NCBI GenBank assembly: GCA_938049795.1
Contig: CALLCD010000293.1
Coordinates: 1-9,519, forward strand
Source: an uncultured Hyphomonadaceae bacterium
GTDB taxonomy: Bacteria; Pseudomonadota; Alphaproteobacteria; Caulobacterales; Hyphomonadaceae
Direction of reading: 5' to 3'
Length of the DNA: 9,519 nt
A program made the translations under genes and the position numbers. Shown here piece after piece: positions 1-4,795 of the stretch (the stretch's first letter is position 1; every line of letters starts with the position of its first letter). The notes under the pieces are model-generated. The model had not been told where the DNA came from. It did not search any database and saw nothing but the letters and a program-made list of their open reading frames with translations.

Positions 1-1
1 C

Positions 2-223
2 ACCCAAGACCCGCTTGCGCATATTCTGGCCCCGGCCGATCATGGCAAAAGCCCCGTTCAGGCCCGCGTCCACCGGCCCAGGCGCGCCGACCCTGCCGCC
101 CCGCTTCTCTTGCCTGCGCCACCCTCCACACCTGCCCCCAAGCCGCTCACCCCGCGCCGCCGCGCTGCAGGAGGCCATCCGCGCAATGCCCGCATCATCC
201 CCAAGAGCCGGGACTTTCACTAG
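2..223 (+). CDS. C-terminal end of an unrecognised protein, cut by the left edge
   Basis: An open frame enters from the left edge and runs about 73 codons to a TAG at 221-223. No start codon is needed inside the window, so only the C-terminus is visible. It begins with residues TQDPLAHILAPAD, passes through a proline- and alanine-rich stretch (PAPPSTPAPKPLTP) and ends in a basic tail (ARIIPKSRDFH). Among the plus-strand frames here it has the most coding-like composition: GC is lowest at the second codon position and high at the first and third. A small hairpin with a T-rich tail follows the stop at 246-269, which supports a plus-strand gene ending here. I do not recognise the family. The proline-rich stretch looks like a flexible linker or tail. 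The segment could also be non-coding; other frames are open here too because the DNA is GC-rich. Confidence 0.45.
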   Translation, partial: TQDPLAHILAPADHGKSPVQARVHRPRRADPAAPLLLPAPPSTPAPKPLTPRRRAAGGHPRNARIIPKSRDFH

Positions 224-245
224 AGCATGTTCACAAAAGGCTTAC

Positions 246-269
246 TGCGAAGCGTTCGCATTTGTTGTT
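246..269 (+). terminator. Possible weak intrinsic terminator of the upstream gene
   Basis: TGCGAA (246-251) and TTCGCA (255-260) form a perfect 6-bp stem around a 3-base loop. TTTGTTGTT follows (261-269). The element lies 22 bases after the stop of the left-edge gene and directly before the bfd promoter. The stem is short and the T tract is interrupted, so termination would be partial at best. The same palindrome could instead be a protein-binding site upstream of bfd. Confidence 0.4.
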
Positions 270-295
270 GACAATCATTCTCATTTGTAGATTAT
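268..295 (+). promoter_or_regulatory. Promoter of bfd
   Basis: TTGACA at 268-273 is a perfect -35 hexamer. GATTAT at 290-295, after a 16-base spacer, is an acceptable -10 (4 of 6 to TATAAT). Transcription would then begin around 301-304, on or next to the bfd ATG at 303. The region is AT-rich compared with the GC-rich DNA to its left. The Fur-like palindrome at 269-283 covers the -35 element, so bound repressor would block RNA polymerase. The -10 assignment is less certain than the -35. Confidence 0.6.
269..283 (+). promoter_or_regulatory. Fur box-like operator
   Basis: TGACAATCATTCTCA matches the 7-1-7 Fur consensus TGATAATCATTATCA at 13 of 15 positions. The two differences lie at mirror-symmetric places, so the site is still a good inverted repeat (TGAGAAT on the other strand). 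It overlaps the -35 of the bfd promoter, the usual place for Fur repression when iron is plentiful. Known biology: bfd genes are commonly derepressed under iron starvation, when stored iron must be released. Some alphaproteobacteria use Irr or RirA for this role, but the motif here is Fur-like. Confidence 0.75.
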
Positions 296-302
296 TGTCT
301 GC

Positions 303-503
303 ATGATCATTTGTATTTGTAATCGTATCAATGAAAAAGCGGCTGCCGAGGCCGTCCAAGCGGGTGCGCGCAGCCCTCGCGCTGTGCTGGCCCATCACGG
401 ATGCAAATTTAATTGCGGCAAATGCAGATGCGCCATGGGTGAGTTCATTGCGGACGCTCTGGACAAAAATCCCGAAGATTCAGAGCTTATTGCCGCCGAG
501 TGA
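303..503 (+). CDS. bfd: Bacterioferritin-associated ferredoxin (Bfd-like [2Fe-2S] protein)
   Basis: This 66-residue protein has the size and cysteine pattern of Bfd. Cys4 and Cys6 (CxC at the N-terminus), then Cys38 and Cys41 (CxxC in NCGKC), give the C-x-C-x31-C-x2-C arrangement that binds a [2Fe-2S] cluster in this family. Cys34 is an additional cysteine. Known role: Bfd docks on bacterioferritin near its heme and passes electrons to reduce and release stored iron. The bacterioferritin gene lies 151 bases downstream on the same strand, which strongly supports the assignment. No Shine-Dalgarno sequence precedes the ATG at 303, and the predicted transcription start falls on or beside it, so the mRNA may be leaderless. 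The next Met is residue 45, beyond the cluster motif, so no other ATG start is reasonable. A BFD-like domain also occurs inside larger enzymes, but this is a stand-alone version. Confidence 0.92.
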   Translation: MIICICNRINEKAAAEAVQAGARSPRAVLAHHGCKFNCGKCRCAMGEFIADALDKNPEDSELIAAE

Positions 504-505
504 TC

Positions 506-524
506 GCGACTGATTTGCAATCGC
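506..524 (+). other. Small hairpin just after the bfd stop codon
   Basis: GCGACTG (506-512) and CAATCGC (518-524) pair with one C/A mismatch around the loop ATTTG, starting two bases after the bfd TGA. No T tract follows, so it is not a normal terminator. It could protect the 3' end of a short bfd transcript or slow read-through into bfr, or it may be chance. Confidence 0.25.
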
Positions 525-539
525 CACTGCGACTGCTTC

Positions 540-590
540 TCACTATCACAATCAATTGTTTTGTTTGTATTTTTTAATATTTTTGCGGTT
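540..590 (+). promoter_or_regulatory. AT-rich leader of bfr, possible second promoter
   Basis: The 151-base gap between bfd and bfr holds a strongly AT-rich stretch that contrasts with the flanking DNA. It contains a TAATAT (575-580) that could serve as a -10, but no well-spaced -35 is visible (a TTGTTT at 556-561 is too close). A separate bfr promoter would allow storage protein and releasing ferredoxin to be made under opposite iron conditions. No second clear Fur box is seen here. Confidence 0.3.
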
Positions 591-654
591 GAGTTCTGCG
601 CAGTTTTCCCTATCTCTAGGCCTTCGATCACACCAGATGAAAGCGAGCTATGCC

Positions 655-1134
655 ATGAAGGGCAACAAAGAGATTATCAAACGGCTGAACGAAGCGCTCA
701 AAAGCGAGCTGACGGCGATCAACCAGTATTTCCTGCATTCGCGGATGTTAAAAGACTGGGGCATCACGGTTCTGGCCGACAAGATGTATAAGGAGTCGCT
801 CGAAGAGATGCAGCATGCCGATGCGCTGATCGACCGGATTCTGTTTCTTGAAGGACTGCCCAATTTGCAGGATCTTGGAAAGCTGAACATTGGCGAGAAT
901 GTTGAAGAGATTCTGGCCGCAGACCTCGCCTCGGAAATGGAAGCCCAGCAAATGTATCGCGACAGTGTGGCAGCGGCCGAAGCGGCCAAGGATTTCATCT
1001 CGCGCGATCTGTTTGCCAAGCATCTTGGCGACGAGGAAGAGCACATTGACTGGCTCGAAACCCAGCAGGAGCTGATTTCTAGTATGGGGCTGCAAAACTA
1101 CATCCAGACCCAATCGGGACCGGCCACAGCCTAA
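655..1134 (+). CDS. bfr: Bacterioferritin, heme-binding iron-storage ferritin
   Basis: The protein has 159 residues when started at the ATG at 655, which gives the canonical N-terminus MKGNKEIIKRLNEAL and the usual Bfr length of about 158. An in-frame ATG at 637 would add six residues that the family lacks. All ferroxidase ligands are present at standard E. coli Bfr numbering: Glu18, Glu51, His54, Glu94, Glu127 and His130. Met52, the axial ligand of the heme shared between two subunits, is also present. Known role: 24 subunits form a cytoplasmic shell that oxidises Fe(II) at the di-iron centre and stores the ferric mineral; Bfd supplies electrons through the heme for release. The complete ligand set argues for an active heme-containing subunit rather than the heme-free partner found in some two-gene systems. 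The ribosome binding site is weak (AAGCGAG, 641-647). A strong terminator follows the stop by about 40 bases. Confidence 0.96.
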   Translation: MKGNKEIIKRLNEALKSELTAINQYFLHSRMLKDWGITVLADKMYKESLEEMQHADALIDRILFLEGLPNLQDLGKLNIGENVEEILAADLASEMEAQQMYRDSVAAAEAAKDFISRDLFAKHLGDEEEHIDWLETQQELISSMGLQNYIQTQSGPATA

Positions 1135-1173
1135 GTCGGCTTCAAGCTGATTTCAGGCTGGCGAACACCAGAT

Positions 1174-1209
1174 ACCCTGTGCCCTCCCCAAGGCGCAGGG
1201 TTTCTTTTT
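1174..1209 (+). terminator. Rho-independent terminator of bfd-bfr
   Basis: ACCCTGTGCC (1174-1183) pairs with GGCGCAGGGT (1192-1201) in a 10-bp stem with one T/G wobble around an 8-base loop. It is followed by TTTCTTTTT (1201-1209). The T tract lies on the plus-strand side only, so it ends the bfr transcript and not the converging P450 transcript, which stops at 1229. Confidence 0.9.
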
Positions 1210-1228
1210 GCCGTAAGTCGCGTGTGGC

Positions 1229-2485
1229 TTACAGGGCGTGCAGCTTTACGGGCACGTCCTTGAAGCCCATGACGAAGTTTGATCCGGTGCGGGTTGGCGC
1301 GCCGACCATTTCGATCCGGCTGAACCGCGTCAGGATCTCTTCCCAGAGAATGCGGATCTGCATTTCGGCAACGCGATTGCCCATGCAACGGTGGACGCCG
1401 AAGCCAAAGGACAAATGCTGGCGCGCGCGGTCACGGTCGATTTTGAACACGTCCGGCTCGTCAATCACTGTTTCATCGCGATTGCCCGAGACATACCACA
1501 TCACCACCTTGTCGCCCTTGCGGATCAGCTTGCCGCCAAGCTCGATGTCTTCAAGCGCATTGCGCCGCATATGACCCAGCGGGGTCTGGTAGCGGATAAT
1601 TTCGGAGACGGCATTGGGCACAAGCTCCGGATTGGCGCGCAGCTTCTGCCACTCTTCGGGGAACTGGTTGAACGCCACCACGCCGCCAGACATGGAGTTG
1701 CGCGTCGTGTCATTGCCGCCCACGATGAGCAGCATGAGATTGCCCAGGAGCTCCATTGGATTGTTGATCATGTCCTTCGTGTTCTCGCCATGAGCCAGAA
1801 GGGAAATGAAATCGAACTTCGGCTCGGCGGCGGCGCGCTGTTTCCAGAGCTCGGAGAAATAGCCCAGGCACTCGCCAAGCTGGCGCTCGCGTTCTTCCAT
1901 ATCGACATCCATGCCGACGGTTGAGGAATTGGTTGTGACATCCGACCAGAACGGTAAGAGGTGTCTGTCCTCGAACGGGAAGTCGAACAGGGTTGCGAGC
2001 ATTTGCGTCGTCAGCTCGATTGATACGTGATCGACCCAGTTGAACGTCTCGCCAATCGGTAGGCTGTCGAGCACTTTGCCGACGCGTTGGCGGATCAGCG
2101 CTTCGACCTCGGACAATTGTTTGGGCGCAACCGCTGGAGAGACGGTCTTGCGCTGGGCTCTGTGTTTGCCGCCATCCATAGCGATGAACATGGGCGTGTT
2201 AAAATCAGGCGGGGCATCGCCAATGACAATGTCGCGATGCGAGGAGAAGACTTCATGATTGGAGTCCACGGCCACAATGTCATTGAATTTGGTGACAGAC
2301 CAATAAGGGCCGAACTCGCTGTCCTTGTGGAAATGGACGGGGTCTTCTTGCCTGAGACGCCGGAAATATTCGCCATGTAGATTGTGCTCGAACAGGTCGG
2401 CCCGTGCGACATCGAGCGCGTCAAGCGGCAGGGTCCAAGGGTCCGCGATATTGTGCGCCTCCACGGCGCTTGCAGTGTCTGGCAT
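1229..2485 (-). CDS. Cytochrome P450, CYP153 family (terminal alkane/fatty-acid hydroxylase)
   Basis: This soluble bacterial P450 has 418 residues from the chosen ATG. Landmarks in order: the C-helix-like MDGGKHRAQRK near residue 105; the I-helix oxygen-activation motif GGNDTTRNS at about 256-264; the ExxR motif EIIR at about 295-298; and the heme loop FGFGVHRCMGNR at about 360-371, with Cys367 as the heme thiolate. GGNDTTRNSMSGG, MWYVSGNRDE and HLSFGFGVHRCMGNR are close to what I recall of CYP153A sequences. That family hydroxylates the terminal carbon of medium-chain alkanes and fatty acids, using electrons from a [2Fe-2S] ferredoxin and an FAD reductase. The ATG at 2485 is preceded by GGAGG (2491-2495) at 5 bases' distance. 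A longer frame reaches a TTG at 2542, with an ATG at 2497, but neither has a comparable site. It lies 117 bases downstream of the glutamate-synthase-family gene and may share its transcript. No ferredoxin or reductase partner is adjacent. The exact substrate is unknown. Confidence 0.93.
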   Translation of the reverse strand: MPDTASAVEAHNIADPWTLPLDALDVARADLFEHNLHGEYFRRLRQEDPVHFHKDSEFGPYWSVTKFNDIVAVDSNHEVFSSHRDIVIGDAPPDFNTPMFIAMDGGKHRAQRKTVSPAVAPKQLSEVEALIRQRVGKVLDSLPIGETFNWVDHVSIELTTQMLATLFDFPFEDRHLLPFWSDVTTNSSTVGMDVDMEERERQLGECLGYFSELWKQRAAAEPKFDFISLLAHGENTKDMINNPMELLGNLMLLIVGGNDTTRNSMSGGVVAFNQFPEEWQKLRANPELVPNAVSEIIRYQTPLGHMRRNALEDIELGGKLIRKGDKVVMWYVSGNRDETVIDEPDVFKIDRDRARQHLSFGFGVHRCMGNRVAEMQIRILWEEILTRFSRIEMVGAPTRTGSNFVMGFKDVPVKLHAL

Positions 2486-2602
2486 GGCTTCCTCCATTGG
2501 CGCAGGCTCTGTTGTCCCGCGCTCATGGAGCAAATGTCTCAAACAGCCGCCTGCCTGTCAATCTTCACAGCCAAGCGGGCCAAAGCCGCCCAAGACCAAA
2601 GC

Positions 2603-4192
2603 TTAGCTTTTCGGAGCGAAGCTGGCCGCTTGCGCCATCGCCCATTGCCGCTTCAAATGCGTCGCTTCAGCCCCTTCGAGCAGGGCTCCGGTTTCAAGCA
2701 GATCATAGGCGCGTCTTGCGGTGGCTGATCTGTCTTCGGTGATCCGGTGCATGATGTGGTCCGGCGTCAGCTCGCTTGGATGTTCGCAGCCCGCCGCGCC
2801 CACAACTTCCATCAGGGCGGCGACCGTGTTCTTGTGGAAGTGGTAGACGCGCTCTGCCTTGTCCGGCACAACAAGTCCGCGCTGCAAGCTCTTGCTTGTG
2901 GTGGCAATGCCGGTTGGGCAGGTGTTCTTGTGGCATTGCAGCGACTGAATGCACCCCAGCGCAAACATGAAGCCGCGCGCCGTGTTTACCCAGTCGGCCC
3001 CAAGCGCCATCGAGCTTGCCAATGCAAAGGCGGATATCTGCTTGCCGCCCACTGCCAGTTTCACCTCATCTTTCAATCCGCAGCCGACAAGTGCGTTACG
3101 GGTCAATACGAGACCTTGGCGCAACGGTGTGCCGACATGGTCAAGAAACTCCGCAGGCGCTGCGCCGGTGCCGCCCTCTGCGCCATCTACGACCAGAAAG
3201 TCAGCGCGGATGCCCGTCTCGAGCATGGCCTTGCACAAGGCGAGCACTTCATGCGGTCGCCCGACGCAAAATTTCAAACCAACCGGCTTGCCGCCAGAGA
3301 GCTCGCGCAATTTGGCCACAAACTCCATCATCTCGATCGGGGTGGAGAAGGCTGAGTGGTAGGGCGGCGACAAACACGTTTCGCCAATGGCAATGCCCCG
3401 CGCTTCGGCAATCTCTTCGGTCACTTTCTGCCCAGGCAAGACACCGCCATGTCCGGGCTTTGCGCCTTGGGAAAGTTTGATCTCGATCATCTTGACCTGA
3501 TCAAGGCTTGCAGTCTCGGCAAACTGGTTTGCATCAAAGCTGCCATCCTTGTTGCGGCATCCGAAATAGCCAGAGCCAAGCTCCCAGACAAGGTCGCCGC
3601 CGCCTGCCTTGTGATAGCGCGACACACCGCCCTCGCCCGTATCATGATAGAAGCCGCCCTTGGCTGCCCCGCGGCTCAGGCTTTCAATCGCGCGCGCGCC
3701 AAGCGAGCCGAAACTCATGGCGGAGATGTTGAACACGCTTGTGTCATAAGGCTTGGCTGTGCCGGGCGCGCCGACACGGACACGCGGATTGGTCTCATCC
3801 GGATGTCTTGCGGCCATAGAATGGGCCAGCCAATCATAAGGCGGCTTGTCAATATCAAGATGACTGCCAAAGGGTTCGACCGACGAGACGTTCTTGGCGC
3901 GGCGATACACCATAGCGCGCTCTTCATGATTGAACGGACGCCCTTCGGTTTCGCTCTCGACCATATAGGCGCGGAAGAAAGGCCGCAGTTCTTCAGCAAT
4001 CCATCTAACGCGCGCAATAATCGGGAAGTTGCGCCACAAAGTGTGACGCGGCTGAAAAAAATCGTACAGGCCAAGCAGCAGCAATCCGCCAAGCACAAGG
4101 CCAGGCAAAGCCAACCACGGCACAAGGTGAAATCCTGCAACACATAGCCCAAGCGTCAATGCTACCAGTCCTATTGGAATATACCGTACCAT
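2603..4192 (-). CDS. FMN-binding glutamate synthase family protein, membrane-anchored
   Basis: The 529-residue protein carries two N-terminal hydrophobic segments (about 3-20 and 24-43) and then a complete FMN-binding domain like the central domain of the glutamate synthase large subunit. Recognisable motifs are AMSFGSLG (about 158-165), DTGEGG (184-189), QGAKPGHGG plus LPGQKV (about 242-257) and DGAEGGTGAAP (336-346). The cysteine pattern C-x5-C-x4-C (Cys414, 420, 425, in QCHKNTCPTG) matches the [3Fe-4S] ligands of glutamate synthases. The glutaminase (GATase) domain and C-terminal GXGXG domain are absent and no small-subunit gene is nearby, so ordinary NADPH-glutamate synthase activity is unlikely. 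It belongs to the stand-alone family that includes B. subtilis YerD, whose reaction I do not know to be established. The start at 4192 is chosen because AAGGAG (4205-4200) lies 7 bases before it; the upstream ATG at 4198 is too close to that site. Confidence 0.9.
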   Translation of the reverse strand: MVRYIPIGLVALTLGLCVAGFHLVPWLALPGLVLGGLLLLGLYDFFQPRHTLWRNFPIIARVRWIAEELRPFFRAYMVESETEGRPFNHEERAMVYRRAKNVSSVEPFGSHLDIDKPPYDWLAHSMAARHPDETNPRVRVGAPGTAKPYDTSVFNISAMSFGSLGARAIESLSRGAAKGGFYHDTGEGGVSRYHKAGGGDLVWELGSGYFGCRNKDGSFDANQFAETASLDQVKMIEIKLSQGAKPGHGGVLPGQKVTEEIAEARGIAIGETCLSPPYHSAFSTPIEMMEFVAKLRELSGGKPVGLKFCVGRPHEVLALCKAMLETGIRADFLVVDGAEGGTGAAPAEFLDHVGTPLRQGLVLTRNALVGCGLKDEVKLAVGGKQISAFALASSMALGADWVNTARGFMFALGCIQSLQCHKNTCPTGIATTSKSLQRGLVVPDKAERVYHFHKNTVAALMEVVGAAGCEHPSELTPDHIMHRITEDRSATARRAYDLLETGALLEGAEATHLKRQWAMAQAASFAPKS

Positions 4193-4248
4193 GATCATTC
4201 TCCTTCAAGATAAAGTCACTTGCCGCCTTGGGAAGCAAACGCTAGAGA

Positions 4249-4272
4249 CTTGCAACAGGCCCTTGCTGCAAG
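4249..4272. repeat. Inverted repeat in the divergent intergenic region
   Basis: CTTGCA (4249-4254) and TGCAAG (4267-4272) are perfect inverted arms around 12 bases; an alternative inner pairing GCAA/TTGC also exists. It lies in the gap between the divergently transcribed FMN-protein gene (ATG at 4192) and the DUF2853 gene (ATG at 4367). This is where an operator for either would sit. No run of T follows on either strand, so it is not a terminator. I could not place convincing -35/-10 pairs for either gene. Confidence 0.35.
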
Positions 4273-4366
4273 AAAGTTCTTTTCAACTCGTTCCTTAGCT
4301 GCAACGGTCTGGTTTAGTGATTCGAATTGAGTATGTTTAACTGAAACTGACAATAGGAAACTTCCA

Positions 4367-4708
4367 ATGGGAAAGCGTGACGATCTAATCGAAAAGTACA
4401 AGAAGCAAATGACCGAGAAGCTTAGTCTCAAAGTGGACGATGCGCTTCTGCTCGGTGTGACCAAGGCTTGTGGTCCGAGCATCTACAATGCAGACGCGTC
4501 CTCTGTCGCTGCGTCTGATCCAAAAGAGCTTGAGCGCGTCAAGCAAAGCTTCCTGATCAAGAAGTGCGGTCTGAAAGATTCGCCGAAGCTTGATGAAGGC
4601 ATTGCCGCTGTGATTGCGACTTATGGCAAGTCCACACGTCCGAAGTATCGCGCCGTCTTCTACTACCTGCTTGCCAAGCAGTTTAGAAAAGGGTCGCTGT
4701 TTAGATAG
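4367..4708 (+). CDS. DUF2853 family protein
   Basis: This is a small, soluble, strongly charged protein of 113 residues. From memory of the family it matches DUF2853: an N-terminal MGKRDDLIEKYKKQM, a central GPSIYNADAS, then FLIKKCGLKDSPKLDEG and a C-terminal KYRAVFYYLLAKQF. The length is the usual one for these proteins, and the fold should be mostly alpha-helical. No enzymatic motif, signal peptide or membrane segment is visible, and I know of no established function. The ATG has a good ribosome binding site, AGGA at 4355-4358, 8 bases upstream. The gene stands alone: it is divergent from the FMN-protein gene on its left, convergent with the M13 peptidase gene on its right, and closed by its own strong terminator. 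This suggests an independent, possibly highly expressed single-gene transcript. Confidence 0.88.
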   Translation: MGKRDDLIEKYKKQMTEKLSLKVDDALLLGVTKACGPSIYNADASSVAASDPKELERVKQSFLIKKCGLKDSPKLDEGIAAVIATYGKSTRPKYRAVFYYLLAKQFRKGSLFR

Positions 4709-4734
4709 TCGCATTCGACAGCCCACTTGATAAC

Positions 4735-4760
4735 AGGCCGGACAGAACGTCCGGCCTTTT
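4735..4760 (+). terminator. Rho-independent terminator of the DUF2853 gene
   Basis: AGGCCGGAC (4735-4743) and GTCCGGCCT (4749-4757) form a perfect 9-bp GC-rich stem with the 5-base loop AGAAC, followed by TTTTCTCT. It starts 27 bases after the TAG of the DUF2853 gene. The minus-strand M13 peptidase gene stops at 4796, on the other side. The hairpin could also slow that transcript, but no T tract is present in that direction. Confidence 0.93.
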
Positions 4761-4795
4761 CTCTGTCTGGCTTATCGGGTTACGGGCGAACGCGT

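Noticed and set aside
1..43. Minus-strand start reading MIGRGQNMRKRVLG, which could be the N-terminus of an aldo/keto reductase-like protein leaving the left edge.
   Set aside because: Too few codons, no clear ribosome binding site, and it conflicts with a plus-strand frame of coding-like composition followed by a hairpin.
15..290. Plus-strand frame with an internal start, rich in Pro, Arg and Ser.
   Set aside because: It runs through the bfd promoter and Fur-like box and has the composition of an out-of-frame reading of GC-rich DNA.
303..503. Bfd-like ferredoxin as the electron donor of the nearby P450.
   Set aside because: Its cysteine spacing is that of Bfd and not of the adrenodoxin/putidaredoxin-type ferredoxins used by CYP153, and it is paired with bacterioferritin.
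556..654. Upstream extension of bacterioferritin to earlier start codons.
   Set aside because: The extra residues would be encoded by the AT-rich intergenic leader and are absent from the family; the ATG at 655 gives the exact canonical numbering of all metal and heme ligands.
2486..2542. Longer P450 start at the TTG at 2542 or the ATG at 2497.
   Set aside because: The ATG at 2485 has GGAGG at ideal spacing, and part of the longer version is that ribosome binding site itself.
3356..4147. A 263-codon plus-strand frame opposite the FMN-protein gene.
   Set aside because: The minus-strand protein has all family motifs and a good ribosome binding site; the opposite frame has none.
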